A DNA stretch of 64,000 nt, taken from Limnoglobus roseus. Its GTDB lineage: Bacteria; Planctomycetota; Planctomycetia; Gemmatales; Gemmataceae. Each line of letters begins with the position of its first letter. Within the stretch, counting starts at the first letter, position 1. Below, piece after piece: positions 1 to 7,567 of the stretch. A model generated the notes under the pieces. The model did no database searches. It was not told where the DNA came from and was given only the letters and a program-made list of their open reading frames with translations. The translations under genes were made by a program, and so were the position numbers. The stretch lies in NCBI RefSeq assembly GCF_008254045.1, contig NZ_CP042425.1:6200001-6264000 (forward strand), read 5' to 3'.

Positions 1-1284
1 TTCGCGCGGCGGTACAGCAGGGGCACCACGCCACGCGGGCCGTTCCGGTTCTTTTCGAGAAGCGCGTCCACGTCCTGAACGAGCGCCTTCGGGTCGGCGG
101 GCTGTGGGTGCAGCAAGATCACGGAGTCGGCGTCCTGCTCGATCTGCCCGCTGTCGCGCAGGTCGCTGAGCTTCGGCTTCCCGTCCGTGCGGTTCTCGAT
201 CTCGCGGTTCAGTTGGGCGAGCGCGACGACGGGAACCCTCGCGGTTCGGGCCAGTTCCTTTAGCCGCGTTGCCACCATGCCCACCTGCAGGTGACGTGGA
301 TCACGAGCGTTTTCCGCGTGAACGAGTTGCAAATAGTCGATGACGATCGGCCCCACGTTGTGCCGCCGCACGGCCCGCCGGGTCGTCGAGGCGATGCGGG
401 CGGCCGTTTGCCCGGGCCGGTCGTCGATCCACACCCGGCCGCCGTTCCAGCCCACCTTCACTGAGCAGACCTTGCCCAACTCGCTCGGGTTCAGTTTGTC
501 CGTCCCGCTGATCCGCGACAGACTCACGTTGCTGACCATCGCCAAGAACCGTTCGGCTATTTCCTCGCGGGACATTTCGAGGCTGACCAATAACCCGGAC
601 GTTCCTGCCGCGGCCGCGTTCAACAGAAGACCGGCGGTCAGTGCGGTTTTGCCGACGGACGGCCGCGCGGCCACGATCGTCAGTGTCCCGGGCCGCAACC
701 CGCCGAGGAATTCGTCGAGGTCTGCGTACCCGGTCGCCACGCCCCGTGGCTTGCCAGCTAACTGCCGTTCGTCGATTCTTCCCTTCGCTTCCGCAATCGC
801 CTCATCCGCGCTCACAATGCCGTCGCCCCGGCTCGCGGCGGTCGCGCCGATGTCGAACAGCTTTTGCTCGAAGTCGGCGAGCAGGTCCGCGGCTGGTTGC
901 CCGGACGTTCGCGTCAGCCCGGTCATTTCGACCGCCAGGCGGTGCAGCCGTCGGACCGCTGCCGCGTTGCGCACCTGCTCAGCGTGGTAGAACAGGTCCG
1001 CCCCGGACCCGGCCCGGTCGAACAACTCGGCGAGGAACTGGGGGCCGCCGATCTCGTCCCGCTGGCCGAGGCGGACCAGTTCGGCGAACACCGTCTCGGC
1101 GCTCACCGGCCGGCGGGCCTGCGTCGGACAGGTGGCGGGCGGTTTCGAACACGAGCCGGGTGGCGTGGTGGGCGAAGTCGTCGGCCGTCACGACCGCGGC
1201 CGCGGCGTCCACGTGCTCCGCGCCGAGGAGCACGGACCCGCACACGACGCGCTCGGACTCACAAACGGCGTCGAGGTTGTTCAA
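1..1284 (-). pseudogene. dnaB: DnaB-type replicative helicase, frameshifted and truncated by the window edge
   Basis: Replicative helicase of the DnaB family (hexameric RecA-fold ATPase). A TTG start at 1284 follows a GGGAGAG ribosome site. The first ~55 residues match the DnaB N-terminal domain (S-E-R-V-V-C-G-S-V-L-L, then a D-D-F-x-x-H segment). The frame is lost inside the GC-rich run at about 1103-1122. One base too many is present, and the continuing frame reads R-R-P-V-S-A-E-T-V-F-A-E-L and stays open to base 1. It contains Walker A A-R-P-S-V-G-K-T (near 650-670) and the H3-type motif I-V-I-D-Y-L-Q-L, then A-Q-L-N-R-E-I-E. The short N-terminus resembles plasmid or phage DnaB proteins more than the chromosomal one, which fits the surrounding mobile DNA. 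Family assignment is firm. Whether the frameshift is biological or a sequencing error cannot be told from here. Confidence 0.85.
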
Positions 1285-1442
1285 AACTTCTCTCCCTTCG
1301 TGTGTGGTGGCGTGGGGAGTACATCCCCATCGGGCACGCAGTACGGCATCACCGGCGGCGCGATCTCGTGCCGCGGCTATAGTGGACCCCGAAACTGAGA
1401 CCGCCAGGTAAGCTACTCTGGCGGCCCTCGGAGGTGGTCCTG

Positions 1443-1730
1443 ATGACGGCGAAGCGGAAGACCCACACGGCGGCGTTCAAAGCCCAGGTCGCTCTGGCCG
1501 CGGTGAAGGGCGACAAGACGGTCAACGAGTTGGCCGCCCACTTCGGCGTCCACCCGACCCTCATCCACGGGTGGAAGAAGCAACTCCTGGCCGGGGCCGA
1601 GGCCGTGTTCGCCGCCGGAGCGAAGGCGGTCGCCCCCGGCGACGACCAGACACCCGCGCTGTACGAGCAGATCGGCCGGCTCAAGGTCGAGCTCGACTGG
1701 GTGAAAAAAAAAGCTGCGACGTTCGGTTGA
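1443..1730 (+). CDS. IS3-family transposase OrfA
   Basis: DNA-binding half of the IS3 transposase, 95 residues from the ATG at 1443 (an in-frame GTG lies at 1434). It has the usual N-terminal helix-turn-helix: K-R-K-T-H-T-A-A-F-K, then N-E-L-A-A-H-F-G-V-H-P-T-L-I-H-G-W-K. The C-terminal leucine-zipper-like segment L-Y-E-Q-I-G-R-L-K-V-E-L-D-W ends at a run of nine A residues (1704-1712), where the product can be joined to OrfB. Without slippage it ends eight residues later (A-A-T-F-G, then TGA at 1728). Family and role are clear. Confidence 0.9.
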   Translation: MTAKRKTHTAAFKAQVALAAVKGDKTVNELAAHFGVHPTLIHGWKKQLLAGAEAVFAAGAKAVAPGDDQTPALYEQIGRLKVELDWVKKKAATFG

Positions 1731-2571
1731 CGACCTGCGGCCGCTGATCGACCCCGGGCACGCCGACCTGAGCGTCCGTCGGCAGTGCCAACTGGTCGGG
1801 CTCGGCCGGGCCACGTACTACCGGGGGCCGGCCGAGGAGTCGGCCGACAACCTGGCCCTCATGCGGCGGATCGACGAGCAGTACACGGCCTGCCCGTTCT
1901 ACGGCAGCCGGCGGATCGCCCGGTGGCTGGCCCGCAACGGCCACCCGGCGAACCGCAAGCGGGTCCAGCGGTTGCTCCGGGTCATGGGCCTGGAAGCCAT
2001 CCACCCGAAGCCGAAGCTGTCGGCCGGGCGGGGCCACCCGGTGTACCCGTACCTCCTCCGCGGCGTGCCGATCGACCGCGTCGGGCAGGTGTGGAGTGCC
2101 GACATTACATACCTGCCGCTGCCCGGCGGGTTCATGTACTTGGCCGCCACCATCGACTGGTACAGCCGGTACGTGGTGGCCTGGCGGTTGTCGAACACGC
2201 TCGACGGGGCGTTCTGCCGGGACATGCTGGACGAGGCGTTGGCGGCCGGCACCCCGGAGGTGTTCAACACCGATCAAGGGGTGCAGTTCACGGCCGGGGC
2301 GTGGGTCGAGCGGGTGGAGGCGGCCGGGGCGCGGGTGAGCATGGACGGCCGGGGGCGGTGCCTGGACAACGTGTTCGTCGAGCGGCTGTGGCGGACGGTG
2401 AAGTACGAGGACGTGTTCCTGCGGGGATACGAGACGGTGACCGAGTTGGAGCGGGGGTTGAAGGCGTACTTCACCTTCTACAACGAGGCCCGCTTGCACC
2501 AGTCACTGGGGTACAAGACCCCGGCCGAGGTGTACCGGGCCGGACGGTCAAAAGAGCCGGCGAAGGAGTAG
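1711..2571 (+). CDS. IS3-family transposase OrfB (catalytic DDE domain)
   Basis: Catalytic rve-type integrase domain. The frame is open from the A9 run (K-L-R-R-S-V-D-D-L-R-P-L-I-D) to a TAG at 2571. The first in-frame ATG (1861) would drop the H-A-D-L-S-V-R-R-Q-C-Q-L-V-G-L segment that belongs to OrfB of this family, so production from an OrfAB fusion is more likely. DDE residues: D in W-S-A-D-I-T-Y, D in F-N-T-D-Q-G-V-Q-F-T, E in N-V-F-V-E-R-L-W-R. OrfB lies +1 (equally -2) relative to OrfA, not the -1 usual for IS3. Loss of one A from the run, for example by transcriptional slippage, would fuse the two directly. All catalytic residues are present, so the copy may be active. Confidence 0.88.
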   Translation, partial: KLRRSVDDLRPLIDPGHADLSVRRQCQLVGLGRATYYRGPAEESADNLALMRRIDEQYTACPFYGSRRIARWLARNGHPANRKRVQRLLRVMGLEAIHPKPKLSAGRGHPVYPYLLRGVPIDRVGQVWSADITYLPLPGGFMYLAATIDWYSRYVVAWRLSNTLDGAFCRDMLDEALAAGTPEVFNTDQGVQFTAGAWVERVEAAGARVSMDGRGRCLDNVFVERLWRTVKYEDVFLRGYETVTELERGLKAYFTFYNEARLHQSLGYKTPAEVYRAGRSKEPAKE

Positions 2572-2760
2572 CTTAAATTCGTCGGTTTTTGGTCTCGCAA
2601 ATGGGGTCCACTATACTCGACACGGATGCGGTGGTGAGAAATGAGCCTACCCGCCGGGCCGGCGTGGGGCAAGGATGATGTGCCGGACGACGGTTCGTGT
2701 CTGGCCGAGTCATCGGCAGATCTTGGCCGTGGTGCGTGAGGGCATCGTCAAGCTGGGGTG

Positions 2761-2790
2761 AAAAATTACCCTCCGATCGGGTGGAGGGTA
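2761..2790 (-). terminator. Rho-independent terminator of the secreted coiled-coil gene
   Basis: Perfect 8-bp stem (2767-2774 TACCCTCC with 2783-2790 GGAGGGTA) and an 8-base loop. Read on the minus strand it is followed by ATTTTT. It lies 11 bp beyond the stop codon at 2801, the right place and orientation to end that transcript. Confidence 0.8.
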
Positions 2791-2800
2791 GTCCGTTTTC

Positions 2801-3370
2801 TCACTTCCCGAACTTCAACCCGACCTTGCCACCGCCGATTTCCGAGGACGTGACAGACCCGTTCAGTGCATCGTCCTTCATCGACAGGGTAATGTTTAAC
2901 TTACTCGCCCTGCCGACGCTCTTGAACGTGACCCTGTTATCATTGATCTCCCCCTCGAGATCACGTGCCACTTGGCCCACTTTCCCGTTCGGCTCCTTGT
3001 ATTCGAACTTGTAAGCGGCCTTCACTTTATCGCCGGTTCGGTCGGTGATCGTGATGGTGAGTTTGCCACTGTCTTTATTGTCGAAGATCATACTTCCGGA
3101 CAGGACGGAGTCGGTCTTGAGCCGAGCGCTCAACGATTTCCCGGTTGTCGAGATGGATTTATTGTCTTTGGGCAGGGCAAGTTCTTTCTTGAGCAGTTCG
3201 GCTTCCTTCTCGGCAAGTTTTAACTTCGCCTCCAGCTCGGCGACTTTCGCCTGGAGTTGCTTCACCTCGTCGGTAGACTGGGCATGAATTGAGGATGGGG
3301 TGACCCCGAATAAAAACGCCAGCGTCAAGATCGCGTGACCAGTAACAGAGTTGGCAAGTAAGCGGGTCAT
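2801..3370 (-). CDS. Secreted coiled-coil protein, function unknown
   Basis: 189 residues from the ATG at 3370, which has AGAGG eight bases upstream; a longer frame to 3415 lacks a site. The N-terminus is a signal peptide (M-T-R-L-L then a hydrophobic stretch ending T-P-S-S-I-H-A-Q-S). Residues ~32-65 form a charged coiled coil rich in Leu, Glu and Lys (L-Q-A-K-V-A-E-L-E-A-K-L-K-L-A-E-K). The C-terminal ~115 residues have the alternating pattern of a beta-sandwich (L-T-I-T-I-T-D-R-T-G, R-V-T-F-K-S-V-G). I do not recognise a named family. It sits alone, with its own terminator, between two insertion sequences and is probably island cargo. Confidence 0.7.
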   Translation of the reverse strand: MTRLLANSVTGHAILTLAFLFGVTPSSIHAQSTDEVKQLQAKVAELEAKLKLAEKEAELLKKELALPKDNKSISTTGKSLSARLKTDSVLSGSMIFDNKDSGKLTITITDRTGDKVKAAYKFEYKEPNGKVGQVARDLEGEINDNRVTFKSVGRASKLNITLSMKDDALNGSVTSSEIGGGKVGLKFGK

Positions 3371-3547
3371 TACCGGAACCTCTTTGGCGTCTCGAAAAAG
3401 TTTACAGACCTGCAATACCTCTAGCCAACCGATGGAATTCCGGCAACCAGAAATGGACGCTGACGCCCAGCCACGTTGCCCCGCGATCTCGCTGCCCGCC
3501 GGGCGATGAGCGTGTCTGGTCGAGCAACGGGTCAGGACGCGCCCGGG

Positions 3548-3979
3548 TCAGGGCTTAACTCGTTCGTAGGTGTTCAAGACTTCGCCATCTTTTGTCCGAA
3601 AGCTCGTCGGCCGTTCACCCTTGTGGTCGCCTTGAAAGACCATCGTGAGTCGGTCCCCCTTCAAGCGGTAGATCCCCTTGTTCGTCGTCTTAAACTGCTT
3701 GATGGAAACGTCGATCGATCGCGGCCGCTGCGACGGGTCGATCGTGTAGGTCGTGTCGAGGGGGGCGAAGCCAGGGCCGTTATCGATCTTACCCTGGCCA
3801 CTGACCAACTCAATCACCGAGACCACGGGCTTTTCTGACTGGCCGTTCGCCTCGGCGGAAATCAGCCTCCATTTCCCGTTAAGGAGTGCGTGTTCTTCCT
3901 CGACTGATCGCGTCGGCTCATTGTCCCCGTCTTCCATTGAATCGCAGCCACAAAGGAGGCCCAGGATCACGCACGGTAT
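3548..3979 (-). pseudogene. TIGR03067-like lipoprotein, 5' end removed by the IS5-family insertion
   Basis: The remaining ~143 residues show the pattern of the planctomycete TIGR03067 family: L-L-N-G-K-W-R-L-I-S-A-E-A-N-G-Q, then T-Y-T-I-D-P-S-Q-R-P-R-S-I-D-V, then G-I-Y-R-L-K-G-D-R-L-T-M-V-F and E-R-P-T-S-F-R. The N-terminus keeps the hydrophobic core and a possible lipobox (V-I-L-G-L-L-C-G-C-D-S), so it was an exported lipoprotein. The frame then runs directly into the end of the insertion sequence at 3981, leaving no start codon with a full signal peptide; the GTG at 3970 would give only a seven-residue lead. The family's role is unknown. It is most likely not expressed as a working protein. 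Confidence 0.72.
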
Positions 3980-4463
3980 TAGGCCGTGTTGATGTTCCTG
4001 AGTCGCCGTAGTCGCAGGACGCCGAACACCAAATGGACCACACCGAGGAACATCGTCTTCCGCTTCTCGTACCGGGTGGCGAACCGGCGGAACTGCTTGG
4101 CCTTGCCGAACAGCCGCTCCACCTTGTTCCGCTCTCGATACCCGTCCGGCAGGAACGGCTGGGGCTCGACCCGGTTGCTCCGGCTGGGAATGTTCGGGAA
4201 CACGTCCCGGTCGACGCACGCCTGCCGCTGGTCGTCCCCATCGAACCCCTTGTCGCACACCGCCTCGTCGAAGTGCGGCACGCGAGCGATGGTGGCGTCG
4301 AGCAGCGGCCCCAACCGCGGGGCGTCGTGGGCTTGGCCCGGCAACACTTCGACGGCGAGGGCCGTGCCCTCGTCGACGGCCGCCACGAGAACCTTGGTGG
4401 TCAGCCCGCCCCGGCTGCGGCCAAGACCCTCACGGCGAGCACTTCGTGCCGCCCCGATCTTTT
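3979..4463 (-). CDS. IS5-family transposase, C-terminal DDE frame
   Basis: Read in the -1 frame relative to the N-terminal frame. It is open from the A7 run through K-I-G-A-A-R-S-A-R-R-E-G-L-G-R-S-R-G-G-L and on to the stop at 3979. An internal GTG/ATG-type start near 4386 would give only the last 135 residues. It contains the second Asp (V-C-D-K-G-F-D-G-D) and the Glu of N-K-V-E-R-L-F-G-K, followed by F-R-R-F-A-T-R-Y-E-K. A -1 slip, or addition of one A by the polymerase, gives the full transposase. The element looks intact. Confidence 0.82.
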
Positions 4464-4881
4464 TTTCTTCCGCCGTGCCCCGGCCGCATGCTGGTGGGCG
4501 CGGACGACGGTGGAGTCGACCAGGATGCGGCGGACGTCACCCAGGTCGGGGTTGGCGGTCAGCAGTTCAAACAGCCGCCGCAGGCTGCCCGAGCGGGCCC
4601 ACCGGCCGAACCGGTGGTACACGGCGTCCCACGCCCCGAACTCGCTCGGCAGATCCCGCCATGGGATGCCGGTCCGGGCCCAGTACAGGATTGCCTCGAA
4701 GAACATGCGGTCGGACAGGCGTGGCGGCTGGCCGCCGGTGAACTGCTTGGCCTGGGCGACGAGCGGTTCGAGGATGGCCCAGTGGTCGTCCGTGAGCAAG
4801 TACCGCACGGCGTCGTGCCTCGGAATGGTCGGGATCGACCTAAACTCTTACCCCGAACGAACACGGCTCGTCAACACGGCC
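3982..4881 (-). mobile_element. IS5-family insertion sequence (IS427-like), complete
   Basis: 900 bp bounded by inverted repeats GGCCGTGTTGATG (3982) and GGCCGTGTTGACG (from 4881, reverse strand; 12 of 13 match), with a TA target duplication at 3980-3981 and 4882-4883. It carries two overlapping transposase frames. The stop codon of the second frame (TAA, 3979-3981) is completed by the target TA, outside the element. It interrupts the junction between the recombinase 3' end and the TIGR03067-like gene. Confidence 0.85.
4401..4808 (-). CDS. IS5-family transposase, N-terminal frame
   Basis: 135 residues. It matches the DUF4096-type N-terminal half of IS427-group transposases: L-T-D-D-H-W-A-I-L-E-P-L-V, then I-L-Y-W-A-R-T-G-I-P-W-R-D-L-P-S-E-F-G, then R-R-I-L-V-D-S-T-V-V-R-A-H, which holds the first catalytic Asp. 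The useful frame ends at a run of seven A residues on the coding strand (4460-4466), after A-R-R-K-K-K. Beyond this it is shadow sequence to the stop at 4401. Confidence 0.85.
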   Translation of the reverse strand: MRYLLTDDHWAILEPLVAQAKQFTGGQPPRLSDRMFFEAILYWARTGIPWRDLPSEFGAWDAVYHRFGRWARSGSLRRLFELLTANPDLGDVRRILVDSTVVRAHQHAAGARRKKKRSGRHEVLAVRVLAAAGAG

Positions 4882-5824
4882 TAGTGCTGTCTCCACGCCT
4901 CACAAGACGGACTGCAGGACGCTGTGGTTGGATCTCCAGCATCCGCTGGCACCATGCGTGACGGAACAGTGTCAGGCAGTACCGCTCCTTCAGCTTCTTC
5001 TCCAGCCTCGCGAACCGGCAGCTCGTCGAGAACGTCGTCCACGGCTGGCCGTCCTCGTTGCGGAATATCTCTCCTGTCGGCCTACCCTTCACCAGCTTCT
5101 GGGCGATGGCGTTGGCCGCGTCGTTCAGGAAGATGATCCGCCAGCGCTTGGTCTTCGCCTCGGCGGGCGGTATCTCGATCCGCTTCTTGTCCTCGCGGTA
5201 GTGCCGCTTCTCGATGATCCTGATCTCCTGCGCCCGCGCCCCGGTCTCCCACGCGAACACCAGCATGTCGCGGAAGGGGTCGATCTCCTTGTAGTGGGCG
5301 AGGATCGTTTTGTACTCGTCGGTGGTGATGACCTTTTCCCGCCGCTGCGGGGTCGGCTTCTCGATGTGCCGGACGGGGGATAGCTGGATGTACCCCTGCT
5401 TCTCCGCCCACCGGAAGCATCGCTGCACCGAACGGATCGCCCCGTGCTGGCAGCTCGCCCCCCACCGTTCCTTCGCGGCGGACACCCATTTCTCGACGTG
5501 GAACGGCTTCAGACGGGACACGGTGAAGGTCGCGGCCTGCGGTAGCGATTCCACGAACTCCTGAAGGTAATTTAGGTACCACGTATAGGTGCGGGCTTCG
5601 CGGTGCTGCTGCGTCCACGTCAGGAACTCATCGACCACCGTGGCCAAGAGCGGGTCTTCCGGATGGTCGGATGTGCTGGGCGGCGGGGCGGCCATCAGTG
5701 CGTGCCACCGCTTGCGGGCCTCCGCCTCGTCCCGCCCGAGGTTGTGCTGCTTGCCGTGGACCTGAACGTACCAAATGCCCCGGTCGGCTCGGAAGAACGG
5801 TTCCGGCCCGTTGCTGCGGCTCAT
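4871..5824 (-). pseudogene. Tyrosine recombinase/integrase, C-terminally truncated
   Basis: Phage-type integrase adjoining the tRNA fragment. It has an N-terminal DNA-binding region (W-Y-V-Q-V-H-G-K-Q-H-N-L-G-R-D), a SAM-like core-binding domain (residues ~60-150), then the catalytic domain with box I Arg in E-T-G-A-R-A-Q-E-I and the beta-hairpin Lys in A-K-T-K-R-W-R-I-I. It reaches L-T-L-F-R-H-A-W-C-Q-R-M-L-E and then turns into unrelated sequence. The stop lies inside the IS5-family element. The L-x-G-H box and the nucleophilic Tyr, normally 40-50 residues further on, are absent, so the enzyme should be inactive. The Arg-His part of box II keeps R-H but has Thr where His is usual. Transcription runs away from the tRNA half-site, as in many islands. 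Confidence 0.82.
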
Positions 5825-5921
5825 GCGTAATCTCCCTGTGCGAACTCTGTCACGTCAGAGTTCTGCGGGATTCTACGCGGCGAAAATGCCTGATTTTCAG
5901 GGGTTTGTGAACTGTGCTAAT

Positions 5922-5964
5922 TGGCTTAGAAGGCGGCTGCTCTATCCAGTTGAGCTACGGGTGC
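5922..5964 (-). other. 5' half of a tRNA-Arg(TCT) gene (attachment-site remnant)
   Basis: Reverse strand from 5964 starts GCACCCGTAGCTCAACTGG and continues ATAGAGCAGCCGC-CTTCTAA. This is an acceptor 5' strand, a D-arm and an anticodon loop with TCT, as in tRNA-Arg for AGA codons. After CTTCTAAGC the match ends; no T-arm and no 3' acceptor strand CGGGTGC follows. The break in the anticodon arm next to an integrase gene is the usual trace of site-specific integration. It cannot give a working tRNA. The remainder of 5825-5975 holds a small inverted repeat, CCTGA-TTT-TCAGG (5889-5901), and no gene. Confidence 0.8.
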
Positions 5965-5975
5965 GGCGGTCCGCG

Positions 5976-6551
5976 TTAGCGACCCGATAACGCCGCCCGG
6001 CCGATCACGGAATAGACCGGGCCGTCCCGACGGAGGTCGCTGCTGTAAACCAAAATTTCTTGAACGTAGGTGTCCCCGCCGTTCCACTCGGCGTACTTCG
6101 GCAACTCGGCGGCGATCAGGTTTCCGTCGGTTTCGTCCTTCACGCGGCCGAGCGTCAAATGGGGAGTATACCCGCGCTCTTCCCGGCGGTACACGCCCAG
6201 GGCGGTCAATTTCGGTTCGGCGGCCGCGTGGATGCGTTGCAGCACGTCTAAACCATCGGTGATGGCGGCCCACACGATTTTCGGCCGCCGGGGGGTTGGG
6301 AAGGCCCCCACGCCCGAGATGCCGAGGCGGAATGGGGGTTCGGTCTTGGCCACGTCCGCGACGGCCCGGCAGATGCCGTGTAGGTCGCGGTCGTCCACGT
6401 CGCCGAGAAAGTTCAAGGTGATGTGAAAGTTCTCTGCCGCCGCCCAGTTCACGTTCGCGCCGCTGTCCGAGAGCCGTTGCTGGAGCGTAGCCGCCTTGCC
6501 GCGGATGACACCGCCAACGTCGATGCCGGTGAAGAGCTTGAGTCGGGCCAT
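5976..6551 (-). CDS. thpR: RNA 2',3'-cyclic phosphodiesterase (2'-5' RNA ligase family)
   Basis: 191 residues, the usual length for ThpR/LigT. Both catalytic H-x-T motifs are present: H-I-T-L in N-F-H-I-T-L-N-F-L-G and H-L-T-L in T-P-H-L-T-L-G-R. The family opens 2',3'-cyclic phosphates at RNA ends to 2'-phosphates and can ligate tRNA halves in vitro. The ATG at 6551 is one base from the stop of the PfkB gene, so the two are co-transcribed and probably translationally coupled. It is the first chromosomal gene inside the tRNA half-site. Another RNA-end enzyme, RtcB, is 5 kb away. Confidence 0.88.
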   Translation of the reverse strand: MARLKLFTGIDVGGVIRGKAATLQQRLSDSGANVNWAAAENFHITLNFLGDVDDRDLHGICRAVADVAKTEPPFRLGISGVGAFPTPRRPKIVWAAITDGLDVLQRIHAAAEPKLTALGVYRREERGYTPHLTLGRVKDETDGNLIAAELPKYAEWNGGDTYVQEILVYSSDLRRDGPVYSVIGRAALSGR

Positions 6552-6552
6552 G

Positions 6553-7554
6553 TTAGTTGCCGCCGAGGGCTTGTTTCCAGTAGTCTTGCGTGCCGTGGTG
6601 CAACCGCGCGCCCACTTGCGAGATGACTTTCATCGCCAGGAGGTTCGCGCCGCGGGCGGCCACGTCGGGTTGATAGCCGTGGGTGATGCCGTAGAGGAAC
6701 GCCCCGGCGAACATGTCGCCGGCCCCGGTCAGGTCTTTGGGCGTGCAGGTGAACGCGGGGACGTGCGATTCGACCCCGTTGAACCGAACGAACGCGCCGT
6801 TTGGCCCGTCCGTCACGACGGCGTTGGGAACGATCTTCTTCAGCTTCGCGAATGCGTCTTCGGACTTCTCGGTCTTGGTGACAGCGGCCGCTTCCGGGGC
6901 GTTGCAGAAGAGCAGGTCGCTGTGGGCGAGGGCGTCGTGGAAGGCGTCGCCGAAGACGGCTGGGATGAAGGCGTCGGAGCAGGTGAGCGCGACCTTCGTC
7001 CCGGCGGCCTTCGCAATCGAAATGGCCTGGCGGATGGCGTGCTGCCCCGTTTCCGGGTTGGCGAACACGTACCCCTCGATGAACAGCCACTCGCTGTTCT
7101 GAACGCGGTTCGCATCCACGTGCCGGGCCGCGAGGTGACTCGAAACGCCGAGGTGCGTCCGCATGGTCCGCTCGGCGTCTGGCGTGATGACGCACACGCA
7201 CGTGCCGGTCGTCTCGTTCAACAAGACCGGGCTGCCGATGTCGATGTTCAGGTTCTCGAACTCGGAGGCGTAGTGGAGGCCGTAGCGGTCGTCGCCGACG
7301 CACCCGATGAACGCCCCGCGGCCGCCGAGTTGTGACAGTGCGATGACACTGTTTGCAACCGACCCGCCGCTAACGAGCGGCAGGTCGTGGTTGGCGTCGT
7401 GGAATTTGCGGAACAAGTGTTCCTGTTCGGCCTTGTCCACCAGCCGCATCGTGCCCCGCTCGAAGCCAAGTGGGGCGAACTCGGCGTCGTCGAGCTCCAG
7501 GAAAATGTCCACGATCGCGTTGCCGAGACCGCAGAGGTGGTAGTCTTTCTTCAT
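6553..7554 (-). CDS. PfkB-family carbohydrate/nucleoside kinase (adenosine kinase-like)
   Basis: 333 residues. ATP-dependent phosphorylation of a sugar or nucleoside. It has the PfkB N-terminal di-glycine region (L-V-S-G-G-S-V-A-N-S-V, near residue 60) and the C-terminal signature D-L-T-G-A-G-D-M-F-A-G-A-F-L with the catalytic Asp (near residue 285). The early L-G-N-A-I-V-D segment and overall layout match the group often annotated as adenosine kinase; the substrate is inferred from similarity only. The ATG at 7554 has AGGAG six bases upstream and is preferred over the GTG one codon earlier. Just downstream of gltX and just upstream of thpR. Confidence 0.85.
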   Translation of the reverse strand: MKKDYHLCGLGNAIVDIFLELDDAEFAPLGFERGTMRLVDKAEQEHLFRKFHDANHDLPLVSGGSVANSVIALSQLGGRGAFIGCVGDDRYGLHYASEFENLNIDIGSPVLLNETTGTCVCVITPDAERTMRTHLGVSSHLAARHVDANRVQNSEWLFIEGYVFANPETGQHAIRQAISIAKAAGTKVALTCSDAFIPAVFGDAFHDALAHSDLLFCNAPEAAAVTKTEKSEDAFAKLKKIVPNAVVTDGPNGAFVRFNGVESHVPAFTCTPKDLTGAGDMFAGAFLYGITHGYQPDVAARGANLLAMKVISQVGARLHHGTQDYWKQALGGN

Positions 7555-7567
7555 CACAGGCTCCTTC

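Larger units (their letters stand above)
1378..2615 (+). mobile_element. IS3-family insertion sequence, complete
   Basis: About 1.24 kb with terminal inverted repeats. The left end reads TATAGTGGACCCC followed after six bases by GAGACC. The reverse complement of the right end reads the same 13 bases and again GAGACC after six. The core ends TGGACC...GGTCCA (1383-2610) obey the 5'-TG...CA-3' rule. The flanking TATA on both sides may be part of the repeat or a 4-bp target duplication; it is palindromic, so the two cannot be separated. The element carries orfA and orfB of a DDE transposase. It sits about 90 bp upstream of the helicase start, so it probably separates that gene from its promoter. 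Confidence 0.88.

Noticed and set aside
1285..1350. A short peptide frame whose TGA overlaps the helicase TTG start, as if translationally coupled
   Set aside because: Only about 22 codons remain, and the restored sequence without the insertion has a stop just upstream; cannot be shown to be a gene.
2641..2739. A 32-residue frame starting ATG just right of the IS3-family element
   Set aside because: Too short, no ribosome site and no recognisable motif; probably chance.
5926..6273. A 115-residue frame ending V-A-Q-L-D-R-A-A-A-F
   Set aside because: This ending is the well-known false translation of a tRNA gene; the frame also lies antisense or out of phase within thpR.
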